Of a stretch of 64,000 nucleotides of DNA, positions 9,053 to 17,566 are shown one piece after another. Within the stretch, counting starts at the first letter, position 1; the number at the start of each line of letters is the position of its first letter. The stretch is from an uncultured Prevotellaceae bacterium (GTDB lineage: Bacteria; Bacteroidota; Bacteroidia; Bacteroidales; Bacteroidaceae), in the NCBI GenBank assembly GCA_946540735.1, contig CAMNIN010000008.1:30063-94062 (forward strand), in the 5' to 3' direction. The translations under genes and the position numbers were made by a program. The notes beneath the pieces were generated by a model. The model searched no databases. It saw only the letters and a list, made by a program, of their open reading frames with translations, and was not told the DNA's origin.

Positions 9053-10621
9053 TCACAACTGTTCTATCCGGCAATCGTGGGTCTTGTGCTCACGGTCGTA
9101 GTTGATGCCCACGAGCAGGAGGTTGCCGGCATACTGCGCCACTTTGTCGGGATACTGGCGGCGGTGGATCTGGGCGATGGCCGAGTCGGTGTCGCGGTTG
9201 TATTTCAGTTCCACCACTATCGCGGGCGAATCAACATTCTTGCGGGGGATAAACACCAGATCGGCGAAGCCTTTGCCCGTAGGCAGTTCACGGTGGATGA
9301 CGTAGTCATTCCGGGCGGAGTAATAGGCGAGGCTCAGCACGCAGGCCAGCGAGTTCTCGTTGTTGTCGCTGAGGATACTCGTGTTTTCATCGTGTGCCGC
9401 ATCGATGAAACGTGCCACGGCCTCCTCGTCGCGGTCGAGCGTGGCTTGAAGGAGTTGTTTCGACTGTTGTATGGCCTCCACCACGGGCTGCCAGTTGTTT
9501 GCTTTCACGGCGTTCACCATCTCTCCTGCCACCTCACGGTTGGGGATGTAGCACTCGCTTTCTTTCCAATCGTAAGACAGGTAACCTAAATGGATAAGCA
9601 CTGTCAGAACATCGTCGAGACTGTGGATGACCGACATGTCGTTCTGAAAGCCTGTGGGGTCAACAGAACTGTGGTCACCTGCCAGCATGCGGATGATGTC
9701 ATCTTTTAAACCCTCATAGTTCATCTGAATGTAATCGGTTACGGCATCGAAGGCCCCCGTTCTTCCCCAATAACTTTTGCAACGTCGGCGACTTACAGCC
9801 TGCATCACGGAATTAGGATTGAACATCGATGGCTCATCGCCAATCTGATACCCGTCATACCATTTTACCAGTTCGTCGAAGTCCATGCCATATTTCTCAG
9901 CCAAAGTCCTCACCTCATCCTTTGTGAAGCCGAAAAAATGAGCCATATTTCCAGGTTCCACCATCGAGTACTCGATGAAATTGTTGAGTGCCGACTCCGT
10001 CTTGTATTTCTTGATGGGCAGGATGCCTGTCATATAGACGCCGGCAAATACACGGCTTGCATTTACCTCCTTGAACATCCGGCGCAGCCAGTTGACGTAG
10101 CGGTCCATGGCCGATGTGCCTTGCTTGAACTCACGGCAGATGGCGTCCCACTCGTCGATGATGAAAAAGAAACGGTCGCCGGTCTTCTCCGTGATGCGTA
10201 TCAGACAACCCATCAGGTCATCGTCGGGCCTGATTTCAACATCAGCATACAACCTGAGCACATCGGCTCTCAACTCCGCATCAATCTTCTCAACAATACT
10301 GTCATCATGGAAACGGGTGACGAAAGCGGTCATGTCGAGGTAGATGACGGGGTATTTGTTGAGGTGTTTCTCAAAGGAAGGGTCTTGGGCGGCCTGCAGG
10401 TCAGCAAACAAACTGCGGGAGTCGCAGGAGCGGTCGTAATAGGCACACAGCATCTTAGCCGCCATCGACTTGCCGAAACGGCGGCAGCGGGAGACACAAC
10501 TGAAACATTGCTCCGTGAAAAGCGTTTTGTTGACCACGGGTATCAGCCCTGATTTGTCAACATATTCGCTGTTGCGGATTACTTGAAATCCCACGTTCCC
10601 GATATTGATGTAAGTTCCCAT
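9053..10621 (-). CDS. AAA-ATPase-like / PD-(D/E)XK nuclease superfamily protein
   Basis: GTYINIGNVGFQVIRNSEYVDKSGLIPVVN..RRFGKSMAAKML, FIIDEWDAI, C-terminal KGFADLVFIPRKNVDSPAIVVELKYN (PD-(D/E)XK-like). Start M20 of the supplied 10678 ORF preferred. Confidence 0.87.
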   Translation of the reverse strand: MGTYINIGNVGFQVIRNSEYVDKSGLIPVVNKTLFTEQCFSCVSRCRRFGKSMAAKMLCAYYDRSCDSRSLFADLQAAQDPSFEKHLNKYPVIYLDMTAFVTRFHDDSIVEKIDAELRADVLRLYADVEIRPDDDLMGCLIRITEKTGDRFFFIIDEWDAICREFKQGTSAMDRYVNWLRRMFKEVNASRVFAGVYMTGILPIKKYKTESALNNFIEYSMVEPGNMAHFFGFTKDEVRTLAEKYGMDFDELVKWYDGYQIGDEPSMFNPNSVMQAVSRRRCKSYWGRTGAFDAVTDYIQMNYEGLKDDIIRMLAGDHSSVDPTGFQNDMSVIHSLDDVLTVLIHLGYLSYDWKESECYIPNREVAGEMVNAVKANNWQPVVEAIQQSKQLLQATLDRDEEAVARFIDAAHDENTSILSDNNENSLACVLSLAYYSARNDYVIHRELPTGKGFADLVFIPRKNVDSPAIVVELKYNRDTDSAIAQIHRRQYPDKVAQYAGNLLLVGINYDREHKTHDCRIEQL

Positions 10622-10740
10622 GATGGTAATATCCTTTTTTTGATGAGTCACTGCAAATATAACAAAAGCCGGAGACAATTCAAAATGAAATCATTCATTT
10701 TTATTGTGATGTCCAACATTCACCTCATATTCCACATGAT

Positions 10741-10768
10741 AAGACGCCGCAATGCGACGTCTCTACAT
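10741..10768. repeat. Dispersed palindromic repeat copy
   Basis: agacgccgcaatgcgacgtctctaca. Confidence 0.75.
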
Positions 10769-10974
10769 CCCTCCCCAATTATCCCTCTCTCTTGGGGAGA
10801 GGCCAGGTGAGGGGGAGAAGTCAGCGTATTTACAGAATTGGATTCCATGAAAAATTGCAATAATTTTTGGAATGTCATCGTAAATTGCTTATATTTGTAG
10901 GAAATTTGCTGAATCCAGTCATTTTCGACACAGCATAGCAGTAATATCCAATTGCAAGAAAGGAGGCTTTCAAC

Positions 10975-11310
10975 ATGGGAAAATATATCAACCCCTACAC
11001 CGATTTCGGCTTTAAGAAGCTCCTCGAGCAAGCCGAGATTGCTCGCCTGACAGATGACGAGCGCCGCGATTACGAGGAGAGTGTGAAAGTCTATCGCGAT
11101 CTCTTCGGAGTGATGAGCACCACCGAGCGGAAAGGAGTGGAGAAAGGACTGGAGCAAGGCAGAGCAGAAGGCAGAGCGGAAGGCAGAGTGGAAGGCCGCA
11201 CGGAAGAGAAGAAGGATATAGCTCGCAAGATGAAAACGATGGGCGTAGATATCAAAGTAATCTCCCAAGCAACCGGCCTGACACCTGAAGAAATAGAAAA
11301 TTTGGAATGA
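10975..11310 (+). CDS. Rpn-family protein with internal in-frame deletion of the catalytic core (mini-Rpn)
   Basis: MGKYINPYTDFGFKK joined directly to LLEQAEIARLTDDERRDYEESVKVYRDLF...GRAEGRAEGRVEGRTEEKKDIARKMK; both parts align with the ends of the full-length Rpn ORFs at 13259 and 14370. Confidence 0.75.
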   Translation: MGKYINPYTDFGFKKLLEQAEIARLTDDERRDYEESVKVYRDLFGVMSTTERKGVEKGLEQGRAEGRAEGRVEGRTEEKKDIARKMKTMGVDIKVISQATGLTPEEIENLE

Positions 11311-11342
11311 TAAAAGCAGGGATTCGTCCCTGCTTTTATCAT
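11307..11342 (+). terminator. Terminator hairpin with TTCG loop overlapping the mini-Rpn stop codon
   Basis: ATGATAAAAGCAGGGA-TTCG-TCCCTGCTTTTATCAT, 16-bp perfect stem. Confidence 0.75.
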
Positions 11343-11409
11343 GATGATTTCCGAAAAGACATTTTACTATTCTGGAAAATGATCATCATGTAACCTTTTA
11401 TTTGTGACT

Positions 11410-12071
11410 TTACACAGTTTGAACGATTTGGAACAGTTCTGTCATGCTTTTAGCTATATCTTCAGGTAAAGGTATGGGACGATAAGCAAGTTGGCTGAGT
11501 TCTCTTACGTAATTAGTACGCAATTCTGTCCAAATCTTTGGAAAAAACTTTAGCAAGGGAGCATCGTAAATTTCCTTTCCTTGCCAGTCTTTTGGGGTGT
11601 CAAATAGAGATTGGTCATGTCGCCAGAGATCATGCAAGTCTGACAAAAAGTTCTTACTGAGATATTCTTGGCATTTTGTGTCGCTCAACAGAGCATGAAG
11701 GTCGTAAAAGTGGCGTATTTTCTTGTTCAAGCCCTCCAACGGTTGAGGTGTGAAAGAAAAACGTAGCAACGATACTAACTTTTCACAGAATGTCTGTCGC
11801 ATGTCGAGGACATTCAATTCAAAGGGAGCCATATCCCACTCCTCCAGAAGTTGTTCATTCCCTGTTTCATTAAGAAACTGCGTGATGAAGCTTTCTATCT
11901 CCATCTTGACATATGGATACGGATTTGTTTCGCCAGTGGTGTTCTAGAGAGCTGTTGGAGGATTTTGGTTATCCAGTAATCTTTCTCTATATAAACGGGG
12001 GTGATGTCAAGGTGCTCAGAAGCAGCACGTATGACATCAGAGAACTGTTGTGCATTGTTGTCGAGTGTCAT
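11410..12071 (-). pseudogene. AbiEii/AbiGii-type nucleotidyltransferase toxin, disrupted by internal deletion and frameshift
   Basis: N-terminal fragment from ATG 12071: MTLDNNAQQFSDVIRAASEHLDITPVYIEKDYWITKILQQLSRTPLA, then in another frame NPYPYVKMEIESFITQFLNETGNEQLLEEWDMAPFELNVLDMRQTFCEKLVSLLRFS...IRHFYDLHALL. No GGTxLS/DxD nucleotidyltransferase core is present between them. Confidence 0.75.
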
Positions 12072-12802
12072 ACGATTCTAAAAATTTTAGTGTTTAATAC
12101 CTTTTTTGTTAAACCAACCTTATATATGGTAATAGGGTTGAGTGAGTCTCTCAACGTCAGTGCTTTCTCTTCACCATAAAGGTCTTCCATGATTGCTCCT
12201 AAGATAGCTCTCGTCATAGGAGTGTATTTCATAGAAAGCTTGATAATTAGGTCAATACTTTTCTCATCAAGTGATTTAACGATAGATTTGATTCTATTGT
12301 ATGAGATGTCTGGGGTTGAGTCTGGGATATGCTTTATTTTTTTGATAGAATCAAGCAGTTGGAGCAAAGGTATGTTGCTTTTATTTATTATATTAGCCTG
12401 TTGTACAAATCGAATTGTAAAAACGCCCCTGCGGGTATTATTCTTTTTCCCATTCACACCAATCTCAATGATGTTGGATATTTGCGTGGTTAATCCTAAC
12501 TGCCCAAAAATGGAAATGCCAGTTAGGTAGCCTACGACCTGCCCTTCTTTCTCCAATAAATCCTTCACGATTTCTTCTTGAGTGGGTTTTAGGTCGCCGA
12601 ACATTGTTCGTTTTGGCTTATAGAAACGTCCTTTGGAAAGTCGCTTGATGACACCACTTTTTGCCATACGGTTCAGTTTGCGTATAACATTACCACTGGA
12701 CTCTGGAGGCAATCCCAAGTCGCGATACGTGAACACATAGTCGGTGCGAAATAAACTCACAGCCTCCTCTACCTCTTTTGACTGTAACATATAATCTGTC
12801 AA
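12068..12802 (-). CDS. AbiEi-type antitoxin (DUF6088-like)
   Basis: N-terminal winged-helix-like region FTYRDLGLPPESSGNVIRKLNRMAKSGVIKRLSKGRFYKP; ATGA overlap with the AbiEii start. Confidence 0.75.
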   Translation of the reverse strand: MTDYMLQSKEVEEAVSLFRTDYVFTYRDLGLPPESSGNVIRKLNRMAKSGVIKRLSKGRFYKPKRTMFGDLKPTQEEIVKDLLEKEGQVVGYLTGISIFGQLGLTTQISNIIEIGVNGKKNNTRRGVFTIRFVQQANIINKSNIPLLQLLDSIKKIKHIPDSTPDISYNRIKSIVKSLDEKSIDLIIKLSMKYTPMTRAILGAIMEDLYGEEKALTLRDSLNPITIYKVGLTKKVLNTKIFRIV

Positions 12803-12927
12803 TTTTGTAATTTATCACAAAGATATAAAATTTGTCTTGTTTTGTGTCTTAAAAACAAGACAAAAATTTCGAGGCATAACATTTTTAAATATTTTATAAA
12901 AATTATCTGAGACGAGTTACTTTTCAC

Positions 12928-13044
12928 ATGGGGTGGAGTTCCACCAAGTTCCACGGCAAATATGCTGGCAAGGACAGTGACAACAACATCACCGTCACCG
13001 ACATCATGCGTATTGTGAACATTATCTTAGCGATTGAAAATTGA
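12928..13044 (+). pseudogene. Orphan dockerin-tail fragment of a DUF285/dockerin protein
   Basis: MGWSSTKFHGKYAGKDSDNNITVTDIMRIVNIILAIEN*; matches the last ~24 aa of the 7258 and 17567 genes. The following DNA (13045-13191) matches the 3' flank of the 17567 gene. Confidence 0.8.
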
Positions 13045-13164
13045 TCCCGGCCGGTGGCCGATTGAATATGAAGTCCGGCTTCGCCGATTTGAAATCCTTG
13101 CTTAGGCAAGCGTTCCTTCGGGCCGAGCGGAAAATACAAGCGCCCCTCCGGTCCGATAAAAAAT

Positions 13165-14274
13165 GTAGAGACGTCACATTGGGGCGTCTCCTGCCATATA
13201 GGATATAAAGAGCGAGCTGGCCGAGAATGAACAAGCAGGGACATGATTCCTGCTTGTTTCATTCAATTCCCTCGATGTCTTCCGCCGTCAAGCCAGTAGC
13301 CTGGGCGATCAGATCCACGCCCATGCCCATGCTCTTCATCTTTCGGGCAATATCCATTTTCTCCTCAGCACGGCCTTCTACCAATCCTTCCGCACGGCCC
13401 TCTTCCCGGCCTTTGCGCTCGGCTGTGTTGACGACGTTGAAGAGGTCGCGGTACACCTTCACACTTTCCTCGTAGTCAAGCAACTCCTGCGGATTGAGCT
13501 TGGCGATCTCAGCCTGTTCAAAGAGCCGGGTGAAAATCCTTTCCTGCAACGCCTTCGGACGCTCCATCAGCCGGGTGAGATTGCGCAGGGCGAAGAGCCA
13601 CTTATCGAACATGGTCTCCAGTTCCTCCTCCGTCTTGCGAAACTTCGGCATCTCCAGATACACAAACGTGAGCTTGTCGTAGAAGACGTGCCTGTCGACC
13701 GTGTCCATCAGCTTGATCTCATGGTGCATGCAGTCGTCCGGGTATTCGTCGTCGGGGAACACGAAGTTGAGGATGCCCACAGTATAGACTCCCTTGAGCT
13801 GGTAGTCCCACTCGCCCCGCTTCGCCTGTTCGCGGATGGGGAACGTGGAGTAGTAGACGCTGCGGTCTTTGAAATAGTCCTGCTCGGCCTTCTGCATCTC
13901 GACGATGAAATACTCGCCCTCGGTGTTCTGGCAGTAGACGTCAAAGACGGCCTTGCGGTCGGTCACGCCGCTGCCCAGCTGCTCACAGTTCTTATAAGTG
14001 ATGTCGGTGATCACCTCATGACCGGAGAAAAGGGCGTTGAGGAAACTGATGAGCAGATCCTTGTTCATCTCGGTGCCGAAGAGCCGCTTGAAACCGAAAT
14101 CGGTGTAGGGGTTGATGTATCTCTCTCTGCTGTCGACCATGGTCACATGATTTTTCTGCGAAGATAGGTGATTTCCCGGTGATTTGCAAATAATTCGGCG
14201 GTATTTTTGAGAAAAAAACCTCCCCCAGCCTCTCCGTGAGAGGGGATGACTTCGCTAATACAGTTGATGAAAAT
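13165..14274. repeat. Tandem duplication unit 1 carrying Rpn gene
   Basis: Near-identical to the next ~1.1 kb; unit starts at a GTAGAGACGTCAC palindromic repeat. Confidence 0.85.
13259..14146 (-). CDS. Rpn family recombination-promoting nuclease / PD-(D/E)XK putative transposase, copy 1
   Basis: RYINPYTDFGFKRLFGTEMNKDLLISFLNALF...RKAVFDVYCQNTEGEYFIVEMQ is the Rpn/PDDEXK_2 signature. Confidence 0.92.
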   Translation of the reverse strand: MTMVDSRERYINPYTDFGFKRLFGTEMNKDLLISFLNALFSGHEVITDITYKNCEQLGSGVTDRKAVFDVYCQNTEGEYFIVEMQKAEQDYFKDRSVYYSTFPIREQAKRGEWDYQLKGVYTVGILNFVFPDDEYPDDCMHHEIKLMDTVDRHVFYDKLTFVYLEMPKFRKTEEELETMFDKWLFALRNLTRLMERPKALQERIFTRLFEQAEIAKLNPQELLDYEESVKVYRDLFNVVNTAERKGREEGRAEGLVEGRAEEKMDIARKMKSMGMGVDLIAQATGLTAEDIEGIE

Positions 14275-15361
14275 GTAGAGACGTCACATTGGGGCGTCTC
14301 CTGACATAGGGGGTATAAAGAGTTGAGCTGGCCGTGAATGAACAAGCAGGGACATGATTCCTGCTTGTTTCATTCGATTCCCCCAATGTCTTCCGCCGTC
14401 AAACCAGTAGCCTGGGCGATCAGATCCACGTCCATGCCCATGTTCTTCATCTTGCGGGCAATATCCATTTTCTCCTCTGCCCGGCCTTCTTCCCGACCTT
14501 TGCGCTCGGCTGTGTTGACGACGTTGAAGAGGTCGCGGTAGACCTTCACGCTTTCCTCGTAGTCAAGCAACTCCTGCGGATTGAGCTTGGCGATCTCCGC
14601 CTGTTCGAAGAGCCGGGTGAAAATCCTTTCCTGCAACGCCTTCGGACGCTCCATCAGCCGGGTGAGATTGCGCAGGGCGAAGAGCCACTTATCGAACATG
14701 GTCTCCAGTTCCTCCTCCGTCTTGCGAAACTTCGGCATCTCCAGATACACAAACGTGAGCTTGTCGTAGAAGACGTGCCTGTCGACCGTGTCCATCAGCT
14801 TGATCTCATGGTGCATGCAGTCGTCCGGGTATTCGTCGTCGGGGAACACGAAGTTGAGGATGCCCACAGTATAGACTCCCTTGAGCTGGTAGTCCCACTC
14901 GCCCCGCTTCGCCTGTTCGCGGATGGGGAACGTGGAGTAGTAGACGCTGCGGTCTTTGAAATAGTCCTGCTCGGCCTTCTGCATCTCGACGATGAAATAC
15001 TCGCCCTCGGTGTTCTGGCAGTAGACGTCAAAGACGGCCTTGCGGTCGGTCACGCCGCTGCCCAGCTGCTCACAGTTCTTATAAGTGATGTCGGTGATCA
15101 CCTCATGACCGGAGAAAAGGGCGTTGAGGAAACTGATGAGCAGATCCTTGTTCATCTCGGTGCCGAAGAGCCGCTTGAAACCGAAATCGGTGTAGGGGTT
15201 GATGTATCTCTCTCTGCTGTCGACCATGGTCACATGATTTTTCTGCGAAGATAGGTGATTTCCCGGTGATTTGCAAATAATTCGGCGGTATTTTTGAGAA
15301 AAAAACCTCCCCCAGCCTCTCCGTGAGAGGGGATGACTTCGCTAATACAGTTGACGAAAAT
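14275..15361. repeat. Tandem duplication unit 2 carrying Rpn gene
   Basis: Near-identical to 13165-14274, shorter mainly through a 24-nt in-frame difference in the GRAEG repeat region. Confidence 0.85.
14370..15233 (-). CDS. Rpn family recombination-promoting nuclease / PD-(D/E)XK putative transposase, copy 2
   Basis: Almost identical to the 13259 gene; lacks GLVEGRAE. Confidence 0.92.
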   Translation of the reverse strand: MTMVDSRERYINPYTDFGFKRLFGTEMNKDLLISFLNALFSGHEVITDITYKNCEQLGSGVTDRKAVFDVYCQNTEGEYFIVEMQKAEQDYFKDRSVYYSTFPIREQAKRGEWDYQLKGVYTVGILNFVFPDDEYPDDCMHHEIKLMDTVDRHVFYDKLTFVYLEMPKFRKTEEELETMFDKWLFALRNLTRLMERPKALQERIFTRLFEQAEIAKLNPQELLDYEESVKVYRDLFNVVNTAERKGREEGRAEEKMDIARKMKNMGMDVDLIAQATGLTAEDIGGIE

Positions 15362-15403
15362 GTAGAGACGTCACATTCTCGGATATCACAAAATCAATTA
15401 AAT

Positions 15404-15429
15404 GTAGAGACGTCACATTGGGGCGTCTC
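15404..15429. repeat. Dispersed palindromic repeat copy (half copy also at 15362-15380)
   Basis: gtagagacgtcacattggggcgtctc. Confidence 0.8.
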
Positions 15430-15546
15430 TCCTTAGTAAAAGAGGAGAGTTTGAGGGATAGCTGCTGCCCTATGCGAAACAAGTAGGGATAATGTCTCAG
15501 CTTGCTCATTCTCGGCCTGCCCTGCATTTTATATTCCCTATGGCGG

Positions 15547-15572
15547 GAGACGCCCCAATGTGACGTCTCTAC
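15547..15572. repeat. Dispersed palindromic repeat copy next to the stop codon of the 15575 gene
   Basis: gagacgccccaatgtgacgtctctac. Confidence 0.8.
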
Positions 15573-15574
15573 AT

Positions 15575-17182
15575 TTATTCTTCAATAATATACCCCGTCA
15601 TGGCCCGCTTCTCGACGGAGAAGCCGATGCCGGCCTTCACGATGCGGCGGCCGTCGGTGGCGTAGCGCAGGGCATAGCCCCTGTCGTTGATCTGGTCGAG
15701 GGCGTCCTGCGCCGTGCCGTTGATCTTGAGCTCCATCACGTAGATCGTGTCGGGCATGAAGACCACCATGTCGGCCTTGCCCCGTGCGCACTTGACCTGC
15801 GTCTGCACGTAGACGTTGAGCATGGAGAAGATGAGGTAGAACGACCACTCGTAGAAACCCTCCGCGGTGGAGACCTCCTCGAGCTTCTTCTTGAATCCCT
15901 CGACGTAGGGCAGCTCCTCCAGGTAGGCCTGCAGCTCACGCAGGGCCAGGTCGGTGTCGTCGGCGCGCAGGGCCTTCCAGAAGCGGGCGGCGAAGCCCAT
16001 CTGCACGTCGCTGCCCTCAATGCCCGATATGATGGGCAGAAGGCCCTCGGTGAACCCCACGCGCACCTCCTTGTTGGGGATGCCAAGAGTGAATATCTCC
16101 CCTAGTGGGTCATAATCCTTGATGGTCATGTACCCGCTCTGATAGAGCAGGGGCAGTGCGTCGAACATGTTCTCCGTGGGCTGGTCGAAGGCCGAGGCCG
16201 GGGCCTCGAGGCCGTCGAGCCTGGTGATGTCGGTGCGGAACCGGCGCATCTGGCGGATGAGGTAGGACGGCGTGCCGCTCTCAAACCAGAAATTACGCAG
16301 TTCGCACTCGTTGAAAGCCTTCATCAGGCTGAAGGGGTTGTAGATGTCGGGCGACTTGCGTGAGAAGCGGTAGCCGTCGTAGGTCTCGCGGAGCATCTCG
16401 CGCATCTCCCGGGAAGACACCTCATACTCCTTGGCCAACCGCTCCACGTCGGGCTGCATCTGGGTGTCGATCTCCTCGCCTGTGATGCCGCAGATGGTGG
16501 CGAACTGCGGGTCGAGCGAGATGTTGGTGATGTTGTTGAAGCATGAGAAGGCACTGGGTTGAGGAAACTTGGTGATGCCTGTGATGAAGCAGAACCGGAT
16601 CATGGCCTCATAGGCCTTGAGGCACTGGTAGAACTCCTGCATCACGCGGCGGTATCCGTCGAGCCGCTCGTCCTCATGGAGCACCTCGAGCAGCGGTGCG
16701 TCGTACTCGTCGATGACGACGACCACCTGCGAGCCGGTCTTCTCGAAGGCTCGGCGGATGAGGCCGCTGAACACCTTTCCCGGAGTCGTTTCCGAGGGAT
16801 CTTCGCCATAATTCCTGATGTATGGCTTCAACTGCAGCATCAACGCTCCGCGTAGCTCATTCTCGTTTTCCTGCGCCTTTGCCATGCTCACGTCGATGTG
16901 GAGCACGGGATAGAGTTTCCACTCCTTCTCGAGCTCCATCACTCTGAGTCCCTCGAAGAGGTCGCGCCGCCCCTCGAAGAAGGAGCAGAGCGTGGTGGTG
17001 AGCAGCGACTTGCCGAACCGCCTCGGGCGGCTTAGGAAGACAAAGGGACTCATGCGGGTCATCCGCCACATCAGGTCGGTCTTGTCAATATATACGTAGC
17101 CTTCCTCCCTCAAACGGGAGAAGGTCTGTATGCCGACGGGGTAGCGCCGTTCGTCGGGATAGGGGTTGTTCAGATGGCTCAT
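15575..17182 (-). CDS. AAA-ATPase-like / PD-(D/E)XK nuclease superfamily protein
   Basis: RRYPVGIQTFSRLREEGYVYIDKTDLMWRM..FLSRPRRFGKSLL; VVVIDEYDAPLLE; C-terminal GKADMVVFMPDTIYVMELKIN. Start M10 of the supplied ORF preferred. Confidence 0.92.
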   Translation of the reverse strand: MSHLNNPYPDERRYPVGIQTFSRLREEGYVYIDKTDLMWRMTRMSPFVFLSRPRRFGKSLLTTTLCSFFEGRRDLFEGLRVMELEKEWKLYPVLHIDVSMAKAQENENELRGALMLQLKPYIRNYGEDPSETTPGKVFSGLIRRAFEKTGSQVVVVIDEYDAPLLEVLHEDERLDGYRRVMQEFYQCLKAYEAMIRFCFITGITKFPQPSAFSCFNNITNISLDPQFATICGITGEEIDTQMQPDVERLAKEYEVSSREMREMLRETYDGYRFSRKSPDIYNPFSLMKAFNECELRNFWFESGTPSYLIRQMRRFRTDITRLDGLEAPASAFDQPTENMFDALPLLYQSGYMTIKDYDPLGEIFTLGIPNKEVRVGFTEGLLPIISGIEGSDVQMGFAARFWKALRADDTDLALRELQAYLEELPYVEGFKKKLEEVSTAEGFYEWSFYLIFSMLNVYVQTQVKCARGKADMVVFMPDTIYVMELKINGTAQDALDQINDRGYALRYATDGRRIVKAGIGFSVEKRAMTGYIIEE

Positions 17183-17362
17183 GGTCACTCCTTGATTTTG
17201 TCTGTTCACGATATCCTCTTATCACCGGGAGTCGATGGATCCCGGCCCATTTCCGCCGCTAAGATAGTGAAAAATATCGTTCTCTCAAAGAAATAATCGA
17301 TTTTTGTGATACCCGACAATGCGATGTCTCCACATTTATTTGATTATGTGATATCCGAGAAT

Positions 17363-17446
17363 GTAGAGACGTCGCATTGAGGCGTCTCCGCCATAATGCT
17401 TTGGGATGAAATAACAACGAGAGACGCCCCAATGTGACGTCTCTAC
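17363..17446. repeat. Two oppositely oriented copies of the dispersed palindromic repeat
   Basis: gtagagacgtcgcattgaggcgtctcc (17363-17389) and gagacgccccaatgtgacgtctctac (17421-17446). Confidence 0.8.
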
Positions 17447-17566
17447 ATTTTTTATCGGACCGGAGGGGCGCTTGTATTTTTCGCTCGCCCCGAATGGACG
17501 CTTGCCTAAGCAAGATTTTTCAATCGTCGCAGCCGAACTTCATTTTCAATCGGCCACCGGCCGGGA

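Noticed and set aside
13688-15254. Duplicated 159-aa plus-strand ORFs (13688-14167 and 14775-15254)
   Set aside because: Antisense shadows that look conserved only because the Rpn unit is duplicated.
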